Source of the DNA: an uncultured Clostridium sp.
GTDB lineage: Bacteria > Bacillota > Clostridia > Clostridiales > Clostridiaceae
Assembly: GCA_934746785.1 (NCBI GenBank)
Contig: CAKVFO010000152.1
Coordinates: 1 to 8,073, forward strand
Direction: 5' to 3'
Length of the DNA: 8,073 nt
Below are positions 1-5,520 of the stretch, piece by piece. The position numbers and the translations under genes are program-made. Positions within the stretch are counted from its first letter, which is position 1. Each line of letters starts with the position of its first letter. The notes under the pieces are model-generated. The model had not been told where the DNA came from. It was given only the letters and a program-made list of their open reading frames with translations, and made no database searches.

Positions 1-630
1 GAAATACATGATGGTCCTGCTCAATATTTAGCAAGCTCTCTTATGAGGATAGATTTTTGTAAAATGCTGCTAAATAAAAACTTAAGTGATGGCTTAATAG
101 AACTTGAAGATTTAAAAGGGAATTTGAAAAAGACTTTAAAAGAAGTTAGAAATATAATATTTGATTTAAAACCTCCATTTTTAAATGGTGTTACTTTAGT
201 AGCAGCTCTAGAGGATTTGATGGAAGCCTTCCAAGAAGAATGTGCTACAGAAATTAAAATGAAGATTAGAGATAATGGCGTTATTTTAGATTATATTGTA
301 GAAGTTGCGGCGTATAGAATAATACAAGAGATTTTATCTAATGTTAAAAAACATGCTGAAGCTAAAAACGTAGATGTGAGATTAGAATTGACAAAAGAAA
401 CTGTACATATAAATATTAGAGATAATGGTAAGGGCTTTGATATTGACACTTTAATAAAAAATTTGAGAAGAAATAGTAAAAGCTATGGAATAACAGGAAT
501 ATATAATAGGGTTGAAGAATTAGGAGGAACAATTAAGGTTAATACAAGCATAAATAAGGGTACAGAATATAAAATAAAGCTGCCTGCATTTAGGGGGAAA
601 GATGAAAGTGATAAAACTAGCAATAACTGA
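1..630 (+). CDS. Sensor histidine kinase, DegS/NarL class (5' end missing)
   Basis: This is the C-terminal 209 residues of a two-component sensor kinase; the frame is open from base 1, so the sensor and any membrane part lie upstream of the window. The visible part begins in the HisKA_3 dimerisation/phosphoacceptor helix with the motif EIHDGPAQ, where His3 of the fragment is the expected phosphorylation site. A DegS-like segment with FDLKPP follows. The HATPase_c domain shows an N box around Asn114 (EILSNVKKHAEA), a G1 box DNGKGFD at 141-147 and a G2 box YGITGIYNRV from 162. All ATP-binding motifs look intact. The ATG at 43 is internal to the phosphoacceptor helix and should not be taken as the start. 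The 3' end overlaps the response regulator gene by 29 bases, implying co-transcription and coupled translation. The family is clear, but the signal sensed cannot be seen here. Confidence 0.95.
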   Translation, partial: EIHDGPAQYLASSLMRIDFCKMLLNKNLSDGLIELEDLKGNLKKTLKEVRNIIFDLKPPFLNGVTLVAALEDLMEAFQEECATEIKMKIRDNGVILDYIVEVAAYRIIQEILSNVKKHAEAKNVDVRLELTKETVHINIRDNGKGFDIDTLIKNLRRNSKSYGITGIYNRVEELGGTIKVNTSINKGTEYKIKLPAFRGKDESDKTSNN

Positions 631-1300
631 TGATCATGCTTTGATAAGAGAAGGTTTAATAAGAATATTAAGTTATGAAAAAGATTTAGAAATAGTAATT
701 GAGAGCGATAGCGGAGAAGACTTAATTGATAAACTTCAATTTATAAAACCAGAGGTAATACTTTTAGATATTAATATGGATAAATTAGATGGTGTTGAAA
801 CATTAAAGATTATAAAAAAGAAGTGGCCTGATATTAAAGTTGTTATTTTAACAGTTGAAAAACAAAGAAGAAAGATTAAAGAAGTTCTAAGCTGCGGGGC
901 AGATGGCTATGTTTTAAAAGAATCAGCTGGTGGAGAAATTACTAGTGCAATAAGAGAGGTAGTTTCTGGCGGGCTATATATAGATAAATCATTAATGCAG
1001 ACAATGTTTATGGAAGATATGGTGGGAACAAAAGAAAGTAAGTTAGATGATCTTTCAGATAGAGAGTTAAATGTATTAATTATGTTGTCTAAGGGACTGA
1101 AAAACAAGGAAATAGCTGATAAACTTTATTTATCGGAAAAAACTGTGAAGAATTATGTTACAAGTATTTTTAGGAAAATAGATGTAGAAGATAGAGTACA
1201 TGCAACAATTTATGCTTTGGAAAATAATCTTGATGAATATTATAAGATGAAAAAATCTGAAATAGAGGAAAAATCAAAAAAAGGACTAAGGTCCTATTAA
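602..1300 (+). CDS. NarL/FixJ-family response regulator with DosR-like recognition helix
   Basis: A 232-residue DNA-binding response regulator. The receiver domain (about 1-120) has the acidic pair Asp10/Asp11, phosphoacceptor Asp56 in VILLDINM, Thr84 and Lys106. A LuxR-type helix-turn-helix spans about 150-207. Its recognition helix, SEKTVKNYVTSIF from 178, has Lys180, Lys183 and Asn184; from memory these correspond to DosR Lys179, Lys182 and Asn183, which contact the GGGAC box. DegU and LiaR share the general fold, so orthology to DosR is not claimed. The SD is AGGGGGA at 592-598, inside the kinase gene, and it fixes the ATG start at 602. The last codons (GLRSY, stop) lie inside a DosR-box-like inverted repeat that begins the small-RNA cassette. 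The C-terminal tail after the HTH is long and lysine-rich. No terminator separates the gene from the first small RNA. The likely targets are the twin cassettes just downstream. Confidence 0.95.
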   Translation: MKVIKLAITDDHALIREGLIRILSYEKDLEIVIESDSGEDLIDKLQFIKPEVILLDINMDKLDGVETLKIIKKKWPDIKVVILTVEKQRRKIKEVLSCGADGYVLKESAGGEITSAIREVVSGGLYIDKSLMQTMFMEDMVGTKESKLDDLSDRELNVLIMLSKGLKNKEIADKLYLSEKTVKNYVTSIFRKIDVEDRVHATIYALENNLDEYYKMKKSEIEEKSKKGLRSY

Positions 1301-1318
1301 AAAAAGGACTTTAGATTC
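1282..1318 (+). promoter_or_regulatory. Paired DosR-like operator boxes, cassette 1
   Basis: The distal box at 1282-1295 reads AGGACTAAGGTCCT, with perfect 5-bp arms and a 4-bp spacer. It matches 11 of 14 positions of the mycobacterial DosR core GGGACTWWAGTCCC. The proximal box at 1305-1318 (AGGACTTTAGATTC) keeps one good half-site and matches 10 of 14. The two GGAC motifs are 23 bp apart, about two helical turns. Taking transcription to start near 1354, the boxes centre at about -65.5 and -42.5, where LuxR/NarL-type activators usually act. The distal box overlaps the last codons of the response regulator gene. Binding by that regulator is inferred from its recognition helix and from the identical layout in cassette 2. 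Confidence 0.7.
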
Positions 1319-1341
1319 TAGTTGAATGGTAAAAAAAATTA

Positions 1342-1354
1342 TATAATAAATACA
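1342..1354 (+). promoter_or_regulatory. Activator-type promoter of small RNA 1 (-10 TATAAT)
   Basis: A perfect TATAAT lies at 1342-1347, so the start is expected near 1354. No -35 hexamer sits at the usual distance; the nearest, TTGAAT at 1322-1327, leaves only 14 bp. The proximal operator box occupies the -35 region instead, which suits an activator-dependent promoter. The distance from the proximal GGACT to the -10 is 36 bp, the same as in cassette 2. Confidence 0.65.
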
Positions 1355-1537
1355 TAGGTAATGACCTTTTGCTTCAGAAAATAAATTACCCATGATTTAT
1401 TTTAATAGTTTCCCACCTATTTTGAAGCAAAAATAAAATTTTTATCGTTTGCAGTTAAAAGGTAGTATCAAAATATAGTTTGGTACTATTCCTAGATAAA
1501 AAAGTGAGGATTCAATTTTATGAATCCTCACTTTTTT
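1354..1537 (+). ncRNA. Structured small RNA, copy 1 (twin CCC-loop RNA)
   Basis: A predicted independent RNA of about 184 nt. The closing stem P1 is a perfect 10-bp helix of 1367-1376 with 1423-1432. It encloses P2 (1378-1386 with 1395-1403, 9 bp, loop TACCCATG) and P3 (1404-1408 with 1417-1421, 5 bp, loop TTTCCCAC). A tail TTTTATCGTTTG follows at 1440-1451, then an extra hairpin at 1463-1488 (10 bp including one G-T pair) that copy 2 lacks, then the terminator. Copy 2 keeps both loops and the tail while changing stem bases in pairs, which supports a conserved RNA fold. No shared reading frame exists: a 14-codon ORF from 1392 is cut to three codons in copy 2. C-rich loops are typical of Gram-positive small RNAs that block ribosome binding sites. 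I do not recognise a named family. Confidence 0.75.
1498..1537 (+). terminator. Intrinsic terminator of small RNA 1
   Basis: An 11-bp stem (1504-1514 with 1521-1531, GTGAGGATTCA and its complement) closes a 6-nt loop. It is flanked by six A before and six T after, so the helix can extend to 17 bp. The T run 1532-1537 gives a strong Rho-independent terminator. It also appears to be the first terminator downstream of the kinase/regulator operon. Confidence 0.9.
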
Positions 1538-1550
1538 GTGCATTATCAAT

Positions 1551-1587
1551 GGGACTTTGGTCCTATAAAAAAAGGGACTATTGATAT
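1551..1587 (+). promoter_or_regulatory. Paired DosR-like operator boxes, cassette 2
   Basis: The distal box at 1551-1564 reads GGGACTTTGGTCCT and matches 12 of 14 positions of the DosR core, the best of the four boxes. The proximal box at 1574-1587 (GGGACTATTGATAT) has one intact half-site and matches 9 of 14. The GGAC-to-GGAC spacing is again 23 bp and the proximal GGACT to -10 spacing again 36 bp, although much of the sequence between differs from cassette 1. Selection on position rather than recent duplication best explains this. Confidence 0.7.
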
Positions 1588-1610
1588 CTTTTTATTTTTG
1601 CTAAAAGTTA

Positions 1611-1623
1611 TATAATTAAATCA
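1611..1623 (+). promoter_or_regulatory. Activator-type promoter of small RNA 2 (-10 TATAAT)
   Basis: TATAAT lies at 1611-1616 with a predicted start near 1623. The sequence 16-18 bp upstream is T-rich with no recognisable -35. The proximal operator box would centre at about -42.5, as in cassette 1. Confidence 0.65.
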
Positions 1624-1764
1624 TAGTATTAACCTCTTGCTTAAGTAAATTAACCCATGATTTACTAAATAATAGTTTCCCACCTATTAAAGCAAGTAAT
1701 ATTTTATCGTTTGTATTAAAAATAATGTTTCTAAAAGTGTTTCTTTTAGAAGCATTATTTTTTT
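1623..1764 (+). ncRNA. Structured small RNA, copy 2 (twin CCC-loop RNA)
   Basis: A predicted RNA of about 142 nt, homologous to copy 1. P1 pairs 1636-1642 with 1690-1696 (7 bp). P2 pairs 1644-1650 with 1660-1666 (7 bp, loop TAACCCATG). P3 pairs 1670-1675 with 1684-1689 (6 bp, loop TTTCCCAC, identical to copy 1). The tail TTTTATCGTTTG at 1702-1713 is also identical. Relative to copy 1, P1 has a T-A to C-G change (1368/1431 against 1636/1696) and P2 an A-T to G-C change (1381/1400 against 1645/1665); both are compensatory. The RNA ends in its own terminator, so the two copies should be separate transcripts. A cis-acting leader for the downstream gene is less likely, because that gene has its own promoter and no antiterminator pairing is apparent. 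Confidence 0.75.
1718..1764 (+). terminator. Intrinsic terminator of small RNA 2
   Basis: A 17-bp stem (1721-1737 with 1743-1759, one T-G wobble) with loop TGTTT is followed by a T run through 1764. A further A/T extension is possible at its base. It is unrelated in sequence to the terminator of copy 1, so the conserved unit is the RNA core and promoter, not the terminator. Confidence 0.9.
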
Positions 1765-1790
1765 GTACATATCTTTATGATGTAGTTTGA

Positions 1791-1815
1791 TGATATAATT
1801 TAATCTGGCAGGTGA
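1791..1815 (+). promoter_or_regulatory. Extended -10 promoter and SD of the metallohydrolase gene
   Basis: TGATATAAT at 1791-1799 is an extended -10 (TGnTATAAT), which could make up for the lack of a clear -35. The start would fall near 1806, leaving a leader of only about 14 nt. The SD AGGTGA at 1810-1815 sits just 4 nt before the ATG at 1820. Confidence 0.5.
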
Positions 1816-1819
1816 TATT

Positions 1820-2488
1820 ATGTATGGAGAGAAGATTAGATATAGTATTGAATATAGTAAAAGAAAAACTGTAGGGATAATTATAAATGAAAATGGAGAA
1901 GTAATTGTTAGGGCGCCTTTAGGAGTAAACATAGAATATATTGATGAATTGATAGAGAAGAAGAGAAACTGGATTGTTGAAAAAGTAAGAGCTTTTAGAG
2001 AAAGAGAGCAGCTTAAGGAAGATGAAGTCATGTATCTTGGGAAGGTATGTAAGAAGAGGATTGTTGAACAGAAATTTTTAAAAAGGAATTTTGTTTATTT
2101 TAAAGATAATACTTTTATCTTAAATGTTTCAAATTCTTCTGAAGTAGAAAAAACTCTTGAAAAGTGGTTTAGAGAAGAATGTTATAAAAAGGTAAAAGAA
2201 GTTATAGATAAACATATAGGCTGTTTTACAGTAGCACCAAAAGAAGTGAAAATTAAGCAGCAGAAGAGAAAGTGGGGATGTTGTACTTATGATGATAGGA
2301 TTTTTTTAAATTGGCATATTATAATGGCAAGAGAAAGTGCTATAGAGTATGTTATAGTTCATGAGCTGTGTCATATGGTACATAAAAATCATTCTAAGGA
2401 GTTTTGGAACTTAGTTCAAAAGATATATCCTAATTATAAAGAGGAGCATCTATATCTTAAAGAAAAGGGATATTTGATGAAAATATAG
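1820..2488 (+). CDS. YgjP-like (DUF45/COG1451) zinc metallohydrolase
   Basis: A 222-residue protein of the YgjP/DUF45 family, which is related to SprT/WLM zinc metallopeptidases. The metal site is HELCH at 181-185, followed by His188 and His191 in MVHKNHSKEFW; this HExxH plus downstream histidine arrangement is the family signature. The family's usual block KRKWGCCT with a following LNW lies upstream. The length is normal and the C-terminus ends in the usual LKEKGYL. No signal peptide or membrane segment is present, so it should be cytoplasmic. Family members are annotated as metal-dependent hydrolases; E. coli YgjP has been reported as a UTP pyrophosphatase, so peptidase activity should not be assumed. 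It is a single-gene unit with its own extended -10 promoter and the terminator at 2523-2554. No functional link to the small RNAs upstream is evident. Confidence 0.9.
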   Translation: MYGEKIRYSIEYSKRKTVGIIINENGEVIVRAPLGVNIEYIDELIEKKRNWIVEKVRAFREREQLKEDEVMYLGKVCKKRIVEQKFLKRNFVYFKDNTFILNVSNSSEVEKTLEKWFREECYKKVKEVIDKHIGCFTVAPKEVKIKQQKRKWGCCTYDDRIFLNWHIIMARESAIEYVIVHELCHMVHKNHSKEFWNLVQKIYPNYKEEHLYLKEKGYLMKI

Positions 2489-2522
2489 AAAAATATTATA
2501 TATTACAGGAATTGAGGTTAAA

Positions 2523-2554
2523 TAAAACAGATAGAGTGAATTCTATCTGTTTTA
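2523..2554. terminator. Bidirectional terminator between convergent genes
   Basis: A perfect 13-bp inverted repeat (2523-2535 with 2542-2554; core AAACAGATAGA) with a 6-nt loop. The A/T ends give a T run on either strand, so it can end both the plus-strand metallohydrolase gene and the minus-strand channel gene. Confidence 0.85.
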
Positions 2555-2584
2555 CTTAACTTGTATAAAATTTTAAAAAGAGTT

Positions 2585-3394
2585 TTATTTCTTTAATGTT
2601 ACTTCCATTTGTGGATATGGAATGTTAATTTTTTCTTCATCAAATCTTATTTTTGTTTGTTCTAATAGATAAAAACGTACTGGATGATAGTCATCATTTT
2701 TAACCCATACACGAACTAAAAATATAACTGCATTATCACCATGTTCACATATATTTATAAAAGGTTCTGGATCTCTTAATATTTTACTGTTTTTATTAAC
2801 TACTTCAGTAAGAACTTTTTTAACATGGTGTACATTAGATTCGTATCCTACACCAAATTTTAAATCTATTCTTCTTGTAGATTTTAGTGAATAGTTAATT
2901 ATTGTTGAGTTAACAATATTTCCATTTGGAATTAGTATTTCATTATTATCAACAGTACTTATTTCAGTATAGAATAGGCTGATTTTCTCTACTGTTCCAA
3001 TATTGTTGGCGGTTTCTACAAGATCACCAACCTTAAAAGGTCTTATGAATAATAAGATTACTCCTCCAACGCAATTAGATAAACTTTCTTTTAAACCTAA
3101 ACTGAGAGCAACACCTACAGAAGCTAGTACAGTAGCAAAACCTGTTGTATCAATTCCAAGGTATCCAAGTATAGAAAGAATTAATAAAAATTCTAATATT
3201 ACTTTTACTAGACCATTTAAAAAGCTATGTAATGTAGGGTCGAAATTTCTATTGTTAAAAAATTTTTCTAGAGATTTCATAAATCTTTTGATTAATTTCC
3301 ATCCTATAACAAGGAAAACTAAGGCAAAAATTATTTTTATACCACGGCTCATCGCCCAATCTATTAATTTTTCTAATAGTTTTTCTATGTTCAT
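2585..3394 (-). CDS. mscS: MscS-type small-conductance mechanosensitive channel
   Basis: A 269-residue protein of the length and layout of the minimal MscS family. It gates under membrane tension and releases solutes on hypo-osmotic shock. Predicted membrane segments are about 19-36, 60-80 and a third, pore-lining helix at 84-117 (GFATVLASVGVALSLGLKES) rich in the Ala/Gly packing pattern of MscS TM3. The cytoplasmic beta domain follows, starting with the hallmark RPFKVGDLV at 118-126 and continuing through the family motif IPNGNIVNSTIINYS. The C-terminal alpha/beta part extends to the end. A good SD, AGGAGGAG, is located a few bases before the ATG on the minus strand (plus-strand 3401-3408) and fixes the start at 3394. 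It is a single gene with a sigma-A type promoter and shares the terminator at 2523-2554. A plus-strand ORF opposite its 5' half is a shadow. Confidence 0.95.
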   Translation of the reverse strand: MNIEKLLEKLIDWAMSRGIKIIFALVFLVIGWKLIKRFMKSLEKFFNNRNFDPTLHSFLNGLVKVILEFLLILSILGYLGIDTTGFATVLASVGVALSLGLKESLSNCVGGVILLFIRPFKVGDLVETANNIGTVEKISLFYTEISTVDNNEILIPNGNIVNSTIINYSLKSTRRIDLKFGVGYESNVHHVKKVLTEVVNKNSKILRDPEPFINICEHGDNAVIFLVRVWVKNDDYHPVRFYLLEQTKIRFDEEKINIPYPQMEVTLKK

Positions 3395-3425
3395 TTAATC
3401 TCCTCCTAGTTATTGTCCAGATATA

Positions 3426-3454
3426 AGTATAATTTTTTTTATAAAATAATACAA
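3426..3454 (-). promoter_or_regulatory. Sigma-A-type promoter of mscS
   Basis: On the minus strand, TTGTAT (plus 3449-3454) and TATACT (plus 3426-3431) are separated by exactly 17 bp. The spacer contains an A8 run. An inverted repeat AATAATAC/GTATTATT (3445-3452 and 3469-3476) overlaps the -35 and could be an operator, but it may be chance in such AT-rich DNA. Confidence 0.6.
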
Positions 3455-3637
3455 TAATAAATATTAGGGTATTATTCACAACAATACATTTCTGTGATGA
3501 TATTTAATAAATTATTGATAAATTACTAAGTATTGCTGCAAATTATTAAAACTTTAATAGTGTAGAAAGTGACGATATGGAATAATGTAGAATATGTTGT
3601 GATTATTTTAAAATATTTATATTGGGGGATGGAAAGA

Positions 3638-4633
3638 ATGGTAGGAAAGAAAAAAGTAGGTCTTATTTTAGCAGGTGTAATGTGGATTTCAATGTTTGCA
3701 GCATGTTCAACAGACAATAATACTTCAAAGGATATTAAAAAAGTTGGTATAGTTCAGTACATACAGCATCCAGCTTTAGATGCTTCAAATGAAGGTTTTG
3801 TAGAAGGATTAAAGGAAAAGGGCTATGAAGAAGGAAAGAATTTAGAAATTGAGCAACAAAACGCTCAAGGTAAGATAGATGTGTCTCAACAACTTGCAGG
3901 ACAATTTGTTACAGGAAAGAAAAATCTTATTTTTGCTATAGCGACACCAACAGCACAAGCAGTGTTAAATGCAACTAAGGATATTCCAATTGTATTTACT
4001 TCAGTAACAGATCCAGTAGATGCAGGATTAGCTGATAGTTTAGAAAGTTCAGGGAAGAATATTACAGGAACTACTGATAAGGTGAATATTGATGAACAAT
4101 TACAATTATTTAAGAAGATATGTCCAAATGCTAAAACAATGGGTGTAGTTTATACAACATCTGAAGCTAATTCAACTAATCAGGTTAAAGAACTTAAAGA
4201 AGCAGCACCTAAATATGGTTTTACGATAAAGGAAATAGGAGTAGCTAATATAAATGAAATAAATCAAAATTTAAGTAATTCAATTTCATCAATTGATTGT
4301 TTATATGTACCAACAGATAATAATGTTGCAGCATCATATTCTTTAGTTGGAGGTATATGTGTTAAGAATAATATACCAATAATTTCTGCAGAACCAGCTT
4401 TAGTTAAACAGGGAGGTTTAGTCTCGAAGGGAATAGATTATTTTGAACTTGGTAAAATGGCTGGAATTAAAGCAGCAGAAATATTAGACGGTAAAAAGCC
4501 AAGCGAAATTAAGATAGAACCAATGAAAGAGCTTAAAATAACAATAAATACAGAAGTTGCAGAAAAACTAGAAATTAACATTCCAGAAGATATACAAAGT
4601 GCAGCTGAAAAGGTAACTGGAGGGGTTAACTAG
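3638..4633 (+). CDS. ABC transporter substrate-binding lipoprotein (TrpX-like, PF04392 type)
   Basis: A 331-residue extracytoplasmic binding protein. I place the start at the ATG at 3638 because GGGGG at 3624-3628 is the best SD at a normal 9-nt distance. Starts at 3629 (inside or against the SD) or 3569 (no SD) are less likely and would bury the signal peptide. From 3638 the protein opens with basic residues (VGKKK), a hydrophobic stretch at 7-22 and a lipobox-like FAAC with Cys23 as the lipidated residue, although Phe at -3 is unusual. The mature part has ABC_sub_bind features: KVGIVQYIQHPALD, FVEGLKEKGY, a repeated IPIVFTSVTDP-type strand and FELGKMAGIKAAEIL near the end. In relatives this family carries tryptophan, tyrosine or other small ligands; the ligand cannot be told here. 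It is the first gene of a three-gene operon; its stop overlaps the permease start by one base. Confidence 0.93.
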   Translation: MVGKKKVGLILAGVMWISMFAACSTDNNTSKDIKKVGIVQYIQHPALDASNEGFVEGLKEKGYEEGKNLEIEQQNAQGKIDVSQQLAGQFVTGKKNLIFAIATPTAQAVLNATKDIPIVFTSVTDPVDAGLADSLESSGKNITGTTDKVNIDEQLQLFKKICPNAKTMGVVYTTSEANSTNQVKELKEAAPKYGFTIKEIGVANINEINQNLSNSISSIDCLYVPTDNNVAASYSLVGGICVKNNIPIISAEPALVKQGGLVSKGIDYFELGKMAGIKAAEILDGKKPSEIKIEPMKELKITINTEVAEKLEINIPEDIQSAAEKVTGGVN

Positions 4634-5520
4634 TGGATTTACTAATAAATATTTTAGAACAAGCTGCACTATTTTCTTTAGTAGCTATAGGAACGTATAT
4701 AACTTATAAAATATTAGATTTTCCTGATATGACTGTTGAAGGAAGTTATCCTTTAGGTGCATGTATTACAGCAGTATTATTAGTTAAGGGAGTAAATCCT
4801 TGGATTGCAATTTTAGTGTCAATTTTAGGCGGAGCTCTTGGCGGCTTTGTAACAGCTTTCTTACATGTTAAACTTAAGATTTCAAATCTTATGTCAGGGA
4901 TACTTTCAATGATGGCATTATATTCTATAAATCTTACTATCATGGGGAAATCTAATACTTCACTTATAAATATTAATAACCTTTTTAAAGGAGGACTTCC
5001 AGTCTTACTTATAGGAATAATTATTCTTATAGTAGTTAAAGTGCTTATAGATTTATTTATGAAAACTAAACTTGGATTTTTATTATTTGCTGTAGGAGAT
5101 AATGAACAGGTTGTAACTTCCTTGGGAGTAGATAAGGGAAACATTAAAATATTAGGTTTAATGGCAGCAAATGCTTTAACAGCTTTAGCAGGAGCATTGA
5201 CATGTCAATATCAAGGTTATGCTGATGTAGGAATGGGTACAGGCGTAGTAGTAAAGGGTCTTGCCTGTGTAATTATAGGTGCTTCTCTTTTAGGAAGATT
5301 ATCTTTTGTTAAATCAACTACTCAAGCGATTATAGGTACAGTTATTTATTATGCAGCAATTACTTTAGCTTTGAAACTTGGTTTAAATCCAAATCTATTA
5401 AATCTTTTAACTGCTATAGTAATAGTAGTAGCATTAAGCTGTGAATCTAATATATTTAAGAAGAGAAGAAAAAAAGTAAAAGGTGGTGTTAATAGTGCTA
5501 AAAATTCAGCAGCTGTCTAA
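4633..5520 (+). CDS. ABC transporter permease (COG4120, TrpY-like)
   Basis: A 295-residue integral membrane protein, the translocation subunit of the importer whose binding protein and ATPase flank it. The start is GTG in the overlap TAGTG with the upstream stop, preceded by SD GGAGGGG at 4619-4625. About eight hydrophobic segments are visible, beginning with the family-typical N-terminal stretch (ALFSLVAIGTYITYKILDFPDMTVEGS). Other characteristic parts are the Gly-rich segment around LGGALGGFVTAFLH, the cytoplasmic loop FAVGDNEQVVTSLGVD that is likely to contact the ATPase, and LTCQYQGYADVGMGTG followed by GLACVIIGASLLG. The C-terminus is basic (FKKRRKKVKGG). No break or truncation is seen. 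The 3' end overlaps the ATPase gene by 26 bases, so translation of the two is likely coupled. Confidence 0.94.
   Translation: MDLLINILEQAALFSLVAIGTYITYKILDFPDMTVEGSYPLGACITAVLLVKGVNPWIAILVSILGGALGGFVTAFLHVKLKISNLMSGILSMMALYSINLTIMGKSNTSLININNLFKGGLPVLLIGIIILIVVKVLIDLFMKTKLGFLLFAVGDNEQVVTSLGVDKGNIKILGLMAANALTALAGALTCQYQGYADVGMGTGVVVKGLACVIIGASLLGRLSFVKSTTQAIIGTVIYYAAITLALKLGLNPNLLNLLTAIVIVVALSCESNIFKKRRKKVKGGVNSAKNSAAV

Larger units (their letters stand above)
1282..1720 (+). repeat. Tandem, diverged duplication of the small-RNA cassette
   Basis: Two units, about 1282-1460 and about 1551-1720, align with an offset of 262-269 bp. The order is the same: operator boxes, -10, CATAG near the start site, ACC, TTGCTT stem, CCCATGATTTA, AATAGTTTCCCACCTATT, AGCAA, TTTTATCGTTTG. 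Conservation is concentrated in boxes, loops and tail. The promoter spacers and terminators have diverged. This is an old functional duplication rather than a recent repeat. Confidence 0.85.

Noticed and set aside
907..1107. Minus-strand ORF of 66 codons
   Set aside because: Lies opposite the conserved response regulator gene, has no SD and no family features; antisense shadow.
1392..1436. A 14-codon ORF (ATG in the P2 loop) that could make the element a small-peptide gene
   Set aside because: No SD precedes it, and the aligned ATG in copy 2 reaches a stop after three codons, so the conserved thing is RNA, not peptide.
1354..1456. tRNA or tRNA-like element, because of the stem enclosing hairpins
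   Set aside because: Only two internal arms, no T-arm GGTTCAA-like sequence, no anticodon arm layout and no CCA-type end.
1623..1820. Copy 2 as a riboswitch or attenuator for the metallohydrolase gene
   Set aside because: The gene has its own extended -10 promoter after the terminator, the two copies each have their own promoter and terminator, and no antiterminator partner for the terminator stem is evident.
1687..2031. Minus-strand ORF of 114 codons across the copy 2 RNA and the metallohydrolase gene
   Set aside because: Antisense to a conserved gene and to a structured RNA, with low-complexity composition.
3003..3398. Plus-strand ORF opposite mscS, and a minus-strand ORF at 3255-3479
   Set aside because: Both overlap the well-supported mscS gene in other frames; the second also covers the mscS promoter.
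4746..5144. Minus-strand ORF inside the permease gene
   Set aside because: Antisense shadow of a conserved membrane protein.
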